Shown piece by piece: positions 46,531 to 58,865 of a stretch of DNA of 64,000 nt. Origin of the DNA: Cynocephalus volans (lineage: Eukaryota > Chordata > Mammalia > Dermoptera > Cynocephalidae). The DNA is taken from assembly GCF_027409185.1 (NCBI RefSeq), contig NC_084462.1:186956071-187020070 (forward strand), written 5' to 3'. The translations under genes were made by a program, and so were the position numbers. The notes beneath the pieces were generated by a model. The model saw only the letters and a list, made by a program, of their open reading frames with translations, made no database searches and was not told where the DNA came from. How positions within the stretch are numbered: position 1 is the stretch's first letter; every line of letters begins with the position of its first letter.

Positions 46531-48290
46531 TGCATATATATAAGTACATGCATACATAAAGTCATTTACAATTTTGAAAAATAACTAGATTGAATAGAAT
46601 AATCAATTCAGTAGACACAGTTGATGAACATAACTATGTACTGACAGATGGGTCTAAAGAAAATTATACAAAATACACAATAGAGAAATAAAAAGAATGA
46701 AAATGTGAGAGAAAGTTTATGAGAAAAGGAGACTAGAAAGACAAGTTTCAACATAATGGTAAGAATTACAAAATAATAACAAAAAGAGGGTGTAGAATAG
46801 ACAATATTTTTAAAGATTGCATTTTTGTGATTAAATTTATTTCAAAGGGCAACACTATACCTAATTTTCACTTGTATAATCCATCAAACTTTTTATCACT
46901 TTGTACTTTTTCAGCTATAGGCTGCTTCTGTTCTAACGTTCTTTGCAATTATTGCAGATTTACATATAGAGTATGCAGCATCATTTTATATTTATTTATA
47001 CCCTACATATCACCATATATTTATATCCTCATTCAGTGATATAGAAGTACTTTCTGCTTGACATTAATGACTTTGTTTGTGGACAAATATCTGTCTTCTC
47101 TTTCAGTTACATGTAATTGTAACCGTTAGTAAGATGTCACTCTGCTTCTCATCCAAAAGGATGGAACGTACAGTGTTTTGTGTAGGTGGGTTTCACAAAA
47201 TTTTATTCTCTTAGCAATTGTTTTGGTTCATCTTTTATCATCTTCTCCAGGTTTGCCATGGCTCTGGGTCCAGGCTCCTGTGAGGGTGTGAAGGGAGTTC
47301 CAAGGTGAGTCTCAGCATCCCTGATCACACAGTGTAAACGCCAGGGAACCCTGAGGGTCTAGTTCACATTTATCCACTGGACCAGAGTTCTGCACATGTG
47401 CCCAGAAACTTTACATCAACTGTCTCCTGGTTGCAAAAATGTGTTATTCCTTTCAGAACTGTTTCTTCAAAAGACACAGCAAATGTGTTGATTCAAACAG
47501 TTGGAATAAACCCATTCCACTCAGAGTCATATTGTGTCATTTATTTTATCATCTAACAATTGATTCTGGGCTCTAGGGAAAGAAGCCCCCTTGTTAACTA
47601 TTAGATTTTCTTGGTTTTAGGGTACAAATGTGTTTCCATTTCTCTCCTCTGTCTTGAATGACATGAAAGAGATTTTCAACCAACACAGGTTTGATCTTAA
47701 GAATTTTTTCAATAAACATGACAGCTTCAAGAGTAGCAATTTCTTCATGCCCTTCTTAATCATTAAGTAAATCTCCGTTTTTCTGACCATCTGTCAGTGT
47801 AATCAACTAAAATGTAATCACATATCCATAAATTAAATACATTTTAAAATATCTTTAGTAAAAACTAATTGCCATTTAAAAACTTCATCCCTGTGTTACA
47901 TGGCAATCTAGAATTGCAACAAGTATAAGGACAAAAATTTCTGTATACACATGATGTTAATCTCTAGATCATGAAAAACACTGCCCTTCTAGCCTTCCCC
48001 CCCTTTGATTGCTCAGCTGAATGTGAACTTTGATGAAAACAACATTTAGCTCACTCCCCCTCAGATACTTGGAGATTATCACCTGGTTTCCTTTCTGTCC
48101 TGCTGGACCACATGACAACAACCTCAGAGTTCTCACATCAAGTCTCAAGGCACAGCCGTCCCTGTTGACCAAAGAACAGAACTCTGTATGTGATGAACAC
48201 ATTTTATTTCTTTTATCAACTTTAATAAAAAGCAATCACTAGTATGTTTTTCCTTCTGGAAAAAGTAGGGATGTCTACACAGAAGTCTTG
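46531..48290. other. No gene recognised
   Basis: AT-rich, unique-looking. Frames under 90 codons. Nothing recognised apart from general A/T-rich tracts. Confidence 0.4.
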
Positions 48291-48349
48291 TTTGAATATA
48301 TATATATATATTAAAAATATATATATATCAAAATATATATATATTTTGA
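48291..48349. repeat. (TA)n tract with perfect palindrome
   Basis: (TA)n interrupted by AAAA; positions 48328-48349 form a perfect 22-bp palindrome (TCAAAA...TTTTGA around an AT core). It lies at the 3' (left) end of the antisense SINE next to it, so it may be that SINE's degenerate tail. Confidence 0.85.
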
Positions 48350-48500
48350 TATGTAAGGGGATCACAACGTTTGGCACAGTGTAGTCCGCCACACCACACT
48401 CAGCCAGTAAGCGCACCGGCCATCCCTATATATGATCCGAACCCATGGCCTCAGCGCTACCAGTGCCGCACTCTCCCGAGTTAGCCACAGGACTGGCCCA
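48350..48500 (-). mobile_element. Dimeric tRNA-Ile-like SINE, antisense
   Basis: On the minus strand it starts TGGGCCAGTCCTGTGGCTAA and continues CTCGGGAGAGTGCGGC..., GGGTTCGGATC, then GGCCGGTGCGCTTACTGGCT as a second tRNA-like unit, ending GTGATCCCCTTAC. Each half has the GGCCGG(T/C)...GCTCA...TGGTGCT arrangement of tRNA-Ile. This resembles the CYN-II dimers reported from colugos (from memory). Confidence 0.75.
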
Positions 48501-48532
48501 ATATAATTTTTTTTTTTAATTCAGGAAATACA

Positions 48533-48567
<35 letters not shown>

Positions 48568-48770
48568 TTTGTCAATATACAATGTGGTTGATTACTGTGG
48601 CCAATTACTGAAACCTCCCTCCCTCCCTCCCAACAATGTCCTTTCTGTTTCCTTGTCCTATCAACTGCGAAGCATTGTAATTGTTATGTCTTCTTTCCTC
48701 CCCCCACCCCCAGTTTTTTCTCTATTTTTATTTATTTTTAGCTCCCACAAATAAGTGAGAACATGTGATA

Positions 48771-50228
48771 TTACTCCCTCTGTGCCTGACTTGTTTTGCT
48801 TAATATAATTCTCTCTAGGTCCATCCATGTTGTTGCAAATGTCAGTATTTCATTCTTTTTTATAGCTGAGTAGTATTCCATTGTGTAGATGTACCACATT
48901 TTCCGTATCCACTCATCCGATGATGGACATTTGGGCTGGTTCCAACTCTTGGCTATTGTAAAGAGTGCTGCGATGAACATTGGGGAACAGGTATACCTTC
49001 GACTTGATGATTTCCATTCCTCTGGGTATATTCCCAGCAGTGGGATAGCTGGGTCATATGGTAGATCTATCTGCAATTGTTTGAGTAACCTCCATACCAT
49101 TTTCCATAGAGGCTGCACCATTTTGCAGTCCCACCAACAATGTATGAGAGTTGCTTTTCCTCCGCAACCTCACCACCATTTATCGTTCAGAGTCTTTTGG
49201 ATTTTAGCCATCCTGACAGGGGTGAGATGGTATCTCAGTGCTGTTTTTATTTGCATTTCCTGAATGCTGAGTGATGTTGAGCATTTTTTCATGTTAGCCA
49301 TTCGTATATCTTCCTTTGAGAAATGCCTGTTTAGCTCTTTTACCCATTTTTAAAATTGGGTAGCTTGTTTTTTCTTGTAAAGTTGTTTCAGTTCCTTGTA
49401 TATTCTGGATATTAGGCCTTTGTCAGATGTACATTTTGCAAATACTTTGTCCCACTCTGTTGGTTGTCTTTTAACTCTGTTAGTTGTTTCTTTTGCTGTG
49501 CAGAAGCTTTTTAGTTTGATATAATCCCATTTGTTTATTTTTCCTTTGGTTGCCCGTGCTTTTGGGGTTGTATTCATGAAGTCTGTGTCCAGTCCTACTT
49601 CCTGAAGTGTTTCTCCTATGTTTTCTTTATGAAGTTTTATTGTTTCAGGGTGTATGTTTAATTCTTTAATCCATTTTGAGTTGATTTTAGTATATGGTGA
49701 GAGGTATGGGTCTAGTTTCATTCTCCTGCATATTGATATCCAGTTACCCCAGGACCATTTGCTGAAGAGACAGTCTCTTCCCCAGTGTATAGGCTTGATG
49801 CCTTTGTCAAAGATCACATAGCTGTAGGTGTGTGAGTTGATTTCTGCATTCTCTATTCTATTCCATTGATCAATGTGTCTATTTTTATGCCAGTACCATG
49901 CTGTTTTGGTTATCACAGCTTTGTAGTATAGTTTAAAGTCAGGTAGTGTTATGCCTCCAGCTTTATTTCTTTTGCTCAGCATTGCTTTGGCTACACGTGT
50001 TCTTTTGATATTCCATATAAATGTCTGGATAGCTTTTTCTATTTCTGAGAAAAACGTCATTGGAATTTCAATGGGGATTGCATTGAATTTGTATATCACC
50101 TTGGGTAATATGGTCATTTTCACAATGTTGATTCTTCCAATCCAAGAGCATGGGATATCTTTCCATCTTGTATCCTCTCTAATTTCTCTCAGCAGTGGTT
50201 TGTAGTTCTCATTATAGAGATTTTTCAC
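48771..50228 (-). pseudogene. L1 ORF2 C-terminal part, two frames
   Basis: 50228-49350 is open for 292 codons and contains [60 protein letters not shown] and [17 protein letters not shown]. 49121-48771 (116 codons) carries the natural C-terminus: PAIPLLGIYPEEWKSS, MFIAALFTIAKSWNQPKCPS and MWYIYTMEYYSAIKKNEI. A frameshift between them and the missing N-terminus make it non-functional. Confidence 0.9.
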
Positions 50229-50377
50229 ATCCTTGGTTAATTCAATTCTTAAGTATTTTATTTTTTTGGTAGCTATTATAAATGGGCAAGCTTTCTTGAT
50301 TTCTCTTTCTGCATGTTCACTATTGGAGAATAGAAATGCTACTGATTTTTGTGTATTGATTTTGTATCCAATTTGGT

Positions 50378-50795
50378 ATGGCTACATCAGTGTCTGCCCA
50401 GTTGGCCACTAGTGCCTTGTGTGCGTGGTTGCCTCAGGTCTTGGGCCTCTCCAAGGAGCCACCTCTCTGGTCAGCATGCACTTGGCTGGGCCGCTGGGGC
50501 ACACATTGGCACTGCAGAGCGTGTGGTCTCTGCAGAGCTTCCACCTCCCCTGCTGGTCGTCTCCCTGCTCCACGTGCACTCAGCTGGGCTGCTGGGTTGT
50601 GCGCTGGCACTGCAGAGCGTGTGGTCTCTGTGGTGCTTCCATCTCTCCTGCTGGACATCTCCCTGCTCTGCATGCACTTGGGTGGGCCGGGGATGGAGTC
50701 AGGTGGTGGATGTGAGTCCTATCTTCTGGGTCTCAGGCTGGCACTGCAGGGCATGTGGTCTCTGGGGTGTTTCTGCCTCCCTTGCTCCCAATAAA
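50378..50795 (-). repeat. L1 5' UTR monomers, antisense
   Basis: About four units with GCACTGCAGAGCGTGTGGTCTC and CTGCTGG(T/A)C(G/A)TCTCCCTGCTC, the reverse complement of the units at 61640-62300. Unit length about 95-125 bp. Confidence 0.75.
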
Positions 50796-50799
50796 TATA

Positions 50800-51890
50800 T
50801 TTTTATTCCTGAATAACATTATGCACAATTTTACCTTAAATCCTGTCACAGATCCAAGGGAATTGAACACTGATACAATACTAAATGGGTTTTTGAACAT
50901 TTCTGAGCTTTTCAACCTCTGCTTTATACCCAGATAAAAATAAAAACAAACAAGAAACAAGCAAAACAATCCATCAAAAACATTCTTTCTCTCTTCCATT
51001 AAGGAGCCAGTCTAAATGGCTTTAAAAAATCAATACATATTTGATTAATATATATTACCTCAATTTAGTCAGAGATAGGACACAGTAGAAGTTCATTATA
51101 TGTTAAGTAAATGATGGTAAACAACTCCAATTTTATTTATATCAAGACAAGACTTGGTATAAACCACACTCACAGGAATCTTCATAACATGGAAGATATT
51201 TTCAGGCATAGGAAAATAGGACATTTTGAATTCTACTTCCAACTTGGATATAGAAAACAAAAAGAATGTTGTTCTAACAACAATGAAACAACAAGAACCC
51301 AGATAAACCACAAGTCAAATGGTTTTGGACACATCAGAATGCAGAGGACATCAGGAAACCCAGAAGCCTGAAATCTCAGGAGGAGCAGACTTTTATAAGG
51401 AGAAACTAGACAAAAAACAGACTGACATGTGGCACAGAATGTGCAGATGTGGAGTTAGTCGAAAAAACAGGTAAAAAGAAATCAGCCAAACATTCATGAA
51501 TTTTTGGAGGGCAATTTTTGTCTGATATATCAGTTACAATATCGGGGGACCATAGACATGCAGGAAAGGAAGTTTGCATTCATTTGCCAGATGCTTGAAA
51601 GAATGTTGAGGGATGAACAGAAAAGGCCAAGACTGTGAGCAACACAGGCAAGCAGGGGGGACTGAGATATGTGGGTCAGGCATGACCCACCACCCCCTGC
51701 CTAGACCCATCTCCCTCACAATACAGGAGACTTAAGCCCAGGAGCAAGGGGCAGGCAAAGACCTGCTGCAGCTGGAAAATGGTGGCTGGAAATAAAGCAA
51801 AGGATGGAAAAGAAGCAAAGCCCTTTACCACTGAGGGGAGAGAAAGAACCCATCCTGGGAGCAGGATCCCTTAGTAAATGCATGGAGAGT
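50800..51890. other. No gene recognised
   Basis: AT-rich then mixed sequence. Short frames only. 51500-51890 may already belong to the old LINE-like element that follows. Confidence 0.35.
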
Positions 51891-51899
51891 TCTGCTGTC

Positions 51900-52560
51900 C
51901 CTGCAGTGTAGAGAATATGACAGGAACATTCAGAACAGGTAGAGTTTGGGCACAAATACCATTTACAAGAACGCAGCTGGATTAGGACAACTGAGAATTC
52001 CCCTGCCCCTCACCTCAAGCCTAGAACCGAGTCACCAGCAACACCATCTACCCTGGGGAGGGGCAGGAGCATGGAGAAGATCCCATCTGAGGCCTAAATA
52101 TCCAGCAAGAGCTGAAAGCTGGACATGGAGCCCTATATCTGAGGAAGATTTTCCCACAGCACCACTCCTGTCCTACACTTGAGGCAACGGCAGCCTGATG
52201 TGGAGGAACTGAAAGCCTGTGTTCAATAAAAATCAGGATAACAGCAACAAATCCCCAAGTCAGCTTTTCTCTTGTCTTGATTATATCAACTCTTCACAAT
52301 AATGGTCTCAAAGTGTAAGAGGCATGCCCATTTCTAGGGGTAATTACTATTTACCTCAGTTTATTTGTTCCCCACATGATATTCAGCAATAAACAGAAGG
52401 TTTATATGTGCCAAAAAGGAAAAAACAAAACAAAAAGAACCCACAATCAAAAGACAAATAAATCAATAGAACCAGACATAGAGATGACCCAGCTCTTGAT
52501 AAACCAAGATAAGAACATTACAATCATCTTGAGTAATATGGTGAAAGATCTAGAGTAAAA
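51900..52560 (+). mobile_element. Old LINE (HAL1/L1M-like) fragment, sense
   Basis: AATCAATAGAACCAGACATA GAGATGACCCAGCTCTTGAT followed by AAGAACATTACAATCATCTT and GTGAAAGATCTAGAG resembles the region of HAL1/L1M elements with 'caatagaa-cagacccacagatga...'. Upstream 51900-52200 (CCTGCCCCTCACCTCAAGCC TAG) fits a LINE 5' region. Assigned by memory of the pattern. Confidence 0.5.
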
Positions 52561-52599
52561 GGTAGCCGGTATCCTCGAGCTCATGCACGTTTTCAGCAA

Positions 52600-53332
52600 A
52601 GCAATGAAAGGGACCCTCTGTGTCAGGTAGTCACCAGGCGTTGGTTCAGAACCACTCATTTTCTGAAACATAAGGCCCAATGCTTCTGGCCATAGCTCCT
52701 TCAGGAACCAAATATATTCCTCAAGATGGGAATGGGCACAGATGTGATGCCAGGCCTCCTACTGTTTTCATTTTCCTGGCCAATTCCAGTGTTTCTGACA
52801 TACAAATAATTCTTGCTTTTTTGTTCATGATTTAAAGGGGGATGAAATGTGTCATTTAGGGATTGAGTAGGAGTGTCAGCAACAACAATCATATCACTTT
52901 CTCAAAGGTGGGAGGCAACCTAGGACCACGAAGGGTGAAATGACCCAAAGAAAGTAGCAGATGCTGCAGGGAAGTCAGGTCAGTGAGGACAAGAAGATGC
53001 TGCTTTATCAGTGTGGGGACATCAGTGATCTTTGCCAGAGCAGGCCCAATGGAGTGAAGGAGGTGACAAACCACAGTAGACCAAGGAACACATGCAGGTG
53101 AAGGAGTAAGCCACTCTGGGCAGCTTTTTTGCCAAGTTTTGGGAATAGAATTAACTAAAATGAAGGACTGGGAAATATATTTAGCTGTTTCTGATGTGAC
53201 AGACAACAGGCATAATATCCACCTACCCTTGGCATCTATATTCAGGTACTGAGGGGACTCATTTCCATGTAGAGTAAAAATACTCACCACCTCCTCTAAC
53301 ACAGAAGACAATGATGTAAGAAAGAGAAACAA
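52600..53332 (-). pseudogene. Unidentified possible processed pseudogene
   Basis: Minus strand: a 147-codon frame at 53332-52889 and, overlapping its end by a few bases in another frame, a 63-codon frame at 52892-52701 read on as one tract. The first is rich in Leu with HLLHSIGPALAKITDVPTLI and LVLTDLTSLQHLLLSLGHFT, which look amphipathic; the second is polar. I do not recognise the parent. Absence of introns and the apparent frameshift suggest a retrocopy, but it may be chance. Confidence 0.25.
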
Positions 53333-54080
53333 CTCTCACATGTACGCATCAAATGCCACATGTCAGGAATTGTATGGAAACATCTCATCATGTCTTCACA
53401 ACTTTGTAAAGTATAAGTACTCACTTCTAATTATGACATGAGGAACATGAGATTCCAAGAGCTAAATGTGCTGCTCACCATTAACAATTACAAATGCAAA
53501 GATCCTGCAGGCTCAGACACAAACATTGAGGTTAGTGTTTCTCCCCTGGAAAGTTAGTGAGCAAGTATTATAGAACAGAAAAAAAAAAAAAAAGGATTCC
53601 ACATGCTGAGATAAAATAACCTCAGTAGTAGATAGTCATATGCTATTCAGTGTAGACAGTTATATGCTATTCAAAGTAGATAGTTATATGCTTTTAAAAT
53701 GAGGCATAATAGAGACCTGCCTCCCTGGACCTCAGAAATAAGATTGATCTCAGAATAAAATTTACAAATGAATCATGAGCAAATTTGCTGTAATGTGGAA
53801 GAGTCACTCCCAGGTAAGCAAGATTAAACTTTCATAGAATTCAAGGGAAGCATTGGATACTCAAATGGAGCAACGTCTCAGAGGAAAATTTCACATTGTC
53901 CCAGTCCCAACAAATTCCAGAGGAGAAGATGGCCTGGCTCACTGAGATCACCATTAGTTACCATGACAGGTAAAGGTGGAAAAGGCATTGTTCTGGCCAC
54001 TAAATACGCTGTTTCTTCAACCCAATGTTTTTACCACTGCATGCACAGTCAATTTTGAGAAGGTTGAGAAATTTTCTAAA
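53333..54080. other. No gene; small 3-copy tandem repeat at 53625-53695
   Basis: Unique-looking sequence. At about 53625-53695 a 22-25-bp unit GTAGATAGT(C/T)ATATGCTATTCA occurs three times with small differences. A 15-A run lies at about 53579-53593. Confidence 0.6.
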
Positions 54081-54089
54081 TTATTTTAA

Positions 54090-56320
54090 AAGTTTATTAA
54101 TATACAGTGTAGTTTTTTTCATGTCCCTTTACTAATTCCTCCTTTCCCCCCTCTCCTCACCCCCCAGAAACATCATATATGTTCACTTAACAAGTTCAAG
54201 AAATTATTGTGATTGTTGTGTCTTCTTCTCCCCCCCATTTGTTTGTATATTTATTTATTTATATTAGCTCCCCAAAACTAGTGAGAACATGTGGTATTTC
54301 TTTTTCTGTGCCTGGCTTATTTCATTAATAAAATTTTCTCTAATTCCATCCATGTTGCTGTGAATAGTAGTATTTCATTCTTTTTTTACAGCAGAGTAGT
54401 ATTCCATTGTGTAGATATACCATATTTTCCTTATCCACTCATGTGATAATGGGCACTTAGTCTGCTTCCAACTCTTGGCCATTATAAATAGTGCAGCAAA
54501 AAAAAAAAAAAATGGGAGCACAGGTATCCCTAAAACATTATGATTTTCATTCCTTTGGATATATACACAGCAGTGGAATAGCTGGGTCATATACTAGATC
54601 TATCTGTAATTGTTTCTAGAACCTCCATGCCATTTTCTGTAAAGTGTGCACCATTTTGCAGTCCCACCAACAGTGTAGGACTTTTTCTGCATCCTCACCA
54701 GCATTCATCATTCTGAGTCTTTTGGATATTAGCCATCCTATCTGGAGTGAGATGGTATCTCAAAGTAGTTCTGATTTGCATTTTCCAAATGATGAGTGAT
54801 GTTGAGCATTTTTTCCTATGTCTGTTGGCCATTCATATATCTTCTTTTGAAAAATGCCTATTCAGCTCACTTACCCATTTTTTAATTGGATTACTTGGTT
54901 TATTGCTGTTGTTTGAGTTCTTCTATATTCTGGATATTAATCCTTTGTCAGATGTATATTTTGCAAATATTTTCTCCCACTCTGCTGATTGTCTTTTTGC
55001 TCTGTTAATTGTTTCTTTTGCTGTGCAGAAGCATTTTAGTTTGATATAATCCCATGTGTTTATTTTTTCATTGGTAGCCTGTGTTTTGGGGTTTGTATTC
55101 ATAGTCTAAGACCAGTAAAACTTCCTGAAGTGTTTCCCCTATGTTTTCTCTTAGGAGTTTTATTGTTTCAGGATGAATATTTAATTCTTCAACCCATTTT
55201 GAGTTGATTTTGGTATATGGTGAGAGGTACAGGTCTAGTTCTATTCTTCTACATTTGGATGTCCAATTTTCCAAGCACCATTTACTGAAGAGGCAGTCTC
55301 TTCCCCAAAGTGTGTTTTTGGTGCCTTTGTTGAAGATCAGATGGCTAAGGTATATTTGTTGATATCTGGGTTCTCTATTCTGTTTTATTGGTCAGTCTAT
55401 CTGTTTTTATGCCAGTAACATACTGTTTTGGTTACTATAGCTTTCTGGTATAGTTTAAAGTCAGGTAGTGTCATGCCTCTGACTTTTTGTTTTTGGTCAG
55501 GATTGCTTCGGCCATTTGAGGTCTTTTGATATTTCAATATGAATATTCGAATTGTTTTTTCCAATTCTGAGGAGAATGTCACTGGATTATTGATGGTGAT
55601 TGCATCACCTTGAGTACTATGTACATTTCACAATGTTGATTCTTCCAATCCAAGCGGATGGGATATCTTTCCATCTTCTTGTATTCTCTTCAATTTCTCT
55701 CAATGGTGATTTGTACTTCTCCTCATAGAGATTTTTCACATCCTTGGTTAACTTTATTCCTAGGAATTTTTTTTTTATGGCTATTGTAAATGGTCTAATT
55801 TTCTTGATTTCTTTTTCTGCTAGTTCACTGTTGGAGTATTAAAATGCTACTGATTTTTGCATGTTGATTTTGTAACCTTCAACTTTGCTGAAATTATTTA
55901 CCAAGTCTAAGAGGTTTTTTTGTAGAGTCCTTAGGTTGTTCTATATATAGGATCATATCATCTGCATAGTGGGACAGTTTGACTCCATATTTTCCAGTCT
56001 GGATGCCCTTTATTTCCTTCTCTTCCCTGATTGCTCTGACTAGTACTTCCAACCCTATGTTGAATAGGAGTGGTAGAGTGGGCATCCTTGTCATATTCCT
56101 GTTTTAAGGGAAAAACTTTGAAATTTGCCCCATTCAAGATGATATTGGCAGTGGATTTTCATATATGGCTTCAATTATGTTGAGATACTTTCCTTCTATA
56201 CACAATTTATAGAGAGTCTTTGTCATGAAAAAATGTTGAATTTTGTCAAATGTTTTTCTAGCATCTATAGAGATGGCTTATGTGGTTTTTTACTTTGATT
56301 TGTTGATGAGATTTTATACT

Positions 56321-56351
<31 letters not shown>

Positions 56352-56515
56352 TGAACCAACCTAGCATCTGTGGGATGAATCTCACTTGCTCATGGTGTAT
56401 AATTTTATGCATGTGTTGCTGTAATCTATTAGCTAGCATTTTATTGATAATTTTTGCAGATACCAAAACCAGACAAAGATACAACACAAAAAGAAAACTA
56501 CAGGCAAATATCATT
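54090..56515 (-). mobile_element. LINE-1, antisense, 5'-inverted end
   Basis: Plus-strand order: 3' UTR (54090-54370), ORF2 C-terminus (54375-55300), reverse transcriptase (55300-56458) with an intact catalytic box [12 protein letters not shown] in the frame at 56094-55894. At 56458/56459 the orientation flips: 56459-56515 (GATACCAAAACCAGACAAAG...) is ORF2 in sense orientation, from just upstream of the part already present. Frames are broken elsewhere. Confidence 0.9.
56321..56347. repeat. (TG)n microsatellite inside L1
   Basis: Thirteen uninterrupted TG units. Confidence 0.95.
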
Positions 56516-56519
56516 GAAA

Positions 56520-57740
56520 AATTTATTTTTTATTGAAATAATATATAATGTAAAATAATACATCAGACTATCACACTTTTAAAAGATAAGTATTTTGTGT
56601 GTGAAAATGTGCTTCAATTTTTCAAGGCTGAATAGGTATTTCTCACCACAGTCTGAATTTCAAAAATATCTGAAAACCACAAATTTTCTTGGTGAGTTTT
56701 TTTTTTTTTTTGCCTTTGAAATATGTTCATCAAGTTGCCTCTTCCTTGTAATGTGGTCATCAAACACATCTGCTTTCTAAAATGAAGGGTCTTACTTCCT
56801 ACTGTGCTTGCATGTGTGCATGTGTGTGTGCATATGTGTGTGGGGGGGTGTATGTGATACTTGTGTGTACTGTGCTGCAATTGCTCAGAGCTCCATAGCC
56901 CCAGGCCTGGAATAAAGATCTCATCACAAATGCACCAGCACACATTATAAAATATAATTAGGGGGTTGGTGTCACCATGGGTACATGTTGGCAATAAGGT
57001 AAAAGACAGAGGAATCTCAGGTGCCTGAGAATGCAGGGCAATTTGGGCCACTTCAGATGTGTCACAAATAGTGCCAGCTCCATCCTTATCAGGGCTTTTC
57101 CATTCTCTTCTTTTTAAAACTCTTTCTTTCATCACCATCACCCTAAATCTCTTAATGCCTCCTTTAAAAGGCTAAGCCCTATCTTCCTCTCTGACTTGTC
57201 TATTCCCATGTGGTTTGAATGAGGCATTGGAGCTCCAGGACCTGCAGGCTGTGATCAGAACACATCAAAAACTCTTTATTGCCCATTAAAGTCTCTTTCT
57301 TATCACTTTTGGTTTGTGGACTCTCTCCCATCTGCTTCTTTCCCACACGCAGTTCTTCTTCCTATTCCTCCTCATTATGTGGCTCTCATACTGGCAGAAA
57401 GAGTAAGTCTTAAAGGTCACCTGAAAGCAGATAGAGTAAAGGGTTTACCAAAAAGACAAGAAAAAATGGTGATGAAACAGAGGTTAGAATTTCCCTGTCG
57501 ACCTTTACAAGTTCAGAGCAGCCACTTTTATGGAAAAGTGTGTATTATGTTTCTACTATGTGAGATATTGTCAGCTAAGCAGGTTTCTAAAGCCAGCCTA
57601 CATTTATTAAAAGAAGTTAGTTTTTATTTCAAAAGTGGGGCTAGAAGAGAATTTGTGCCTGCCTTTAACCTATCACAAATGTCATTGGCACAATACATAT
57701 TGATCAACATACATTCTCATTTCCTTTGACATTTTCTTTT
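56520..57740. other. No gene recognised
   Basis: Unique-looking sequence with a TG-rich stretch at 56805-56850. A 175-codon minus frame (57141-56614) contains a His/Thr-rich run produced by that stretch and Lys-rich run from a T tract; a 137-codon plus frame (57316-57729) has no recognisable domain. Neither is called. Confidence 0.4.
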
Positions 57741-58830
57741 ATTTCTAATTTATTTAGAAGTGTATTATTTAATTTTTAAATATTTGAGGGTCTTCTGGAT
57801 TTCTTTTTCTTGATGATTTCTAATTTTATTTCATTTTGCTTAATTTCAGAAGACACATGTTATAAGATTTCAATCTTGAGACTTGTTTTATCACCTAACA
57901 TATGTTCTGTCTGGGTGAGAGTTCACATAGTACTTTATAATTTTCAGTCAGGGCAGGACAGTGTCATTCACGTTTATATTCTTATTGATGTTCCCTCTGG
58001 TGGTCACATCTATTAGTGAGCAGAATATTAATTGTACAACTGTAACTGTGGATGTTTTTGTGTTTCTTGACTAGGTCTTTGGGGTTTATTTAAATGTCTT
58101 TTGAAGCTTTGTTTTTAGGCACTTACATATTTATCATTACTATAACATGTAAGAAACATTTATTATTATGAAAGATCTCTCTTTATCTGTGGTAACACAT
58201 TTTCTGTTGAAGCTTATCTTGTCTGGTAGTAAGATCTGATCTTGAGCTTTTTATTCCTAGAGTTTGTGTAGTACACATCTTTTTAAAAAAATCCTTTTCC
58301 TTTCAGTCAGTGTCTTCCTATTTAATGAGTGTGTCTGTGGATAGAATATAGTTGTCTATTTTTAACCAAACCAGACAATCTCTGCTTTTACTTAAGTATT
58401 TTCTCAATTTCCATAAAATTATTCATACAGTTGAATTTCCAATACCAAAAGATGCCCATATCCAGAAACGTTATAGGTGAATTCTACCAAACATTTGGAG
58501 AAAATTCAATCTCTTCTTTCTAAACTCTCCAAAAAATAGAAGCAGTAGAGAAACTTCTCAACTCACTTTATGAGACCAGTATTATCATGGTAACAAAACC
58601 ATAGAAAGACATCATAAGTAAAGAAACATTCTGACCAATATGTCTTACGTAGATGTAACAACTTCAATGGATTACAATCAAGCAAAATTCAGGATCATAT
58701 AAAAATAATTATACTCTATGACCAAGGTGGATTCACTTCTAGAATACAGGGTTGATTAACAGCCCCAAATCATTTAATATTAGATACCTTATCAATAAAA
58801 TAATTAACAAAATAACTTTGGACTTCCCGG
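57740..58830. mobile_element. Old LINE-1 with opposed halves
   Basis: 57740-58440 is antisense L1 endonuclease-to-RT region (GGGTCTTCTGGATTTC, CCAGACAATCTCTGCTTTTA). 58450-58830 is sense reverse transcriptase (GTGAATTCTACCAAACATTT, AACTCACTTTATGAGACCAG, GACCAAGGTGGATTCACTTC). Opposed halves of adjacent ORF2 parts are the signature of a 5' inversion; the 3' end is lost. Confidence 0.7.
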
Positions 58831-58865
58831 CCTCTGGAACCATAAGCTATAAATAATTCATTTTC

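Larger units (their letters stand above)
48510..50795 (-). mobile_element. LINE-1, antisense, ORF2 C-terminus joined directly to 5' UTR
   Basis: Plus-strand order: 3' UTR (48510-48770), ORF2 C-terminus and thumb region (48771-50368), then at about 50368-50377 an abrupt change to antisense 5' UTR (TTTGGTATGGCTACATCAGT...), which matches the reverse complement of 62371-62416. The rest of ORF2, ORF1 and the inter-ORF region, some 3-4 kb, are missing. The surviving ORF2 is well preserved, so the element is among the younger copies here. Confidence 0.9.

Noticed and set aside
56614-57141. 175-codon minus-strand frame
   Set aside because: Includes runs generated by a T tract and a TG tract; no domain, no splice sites.
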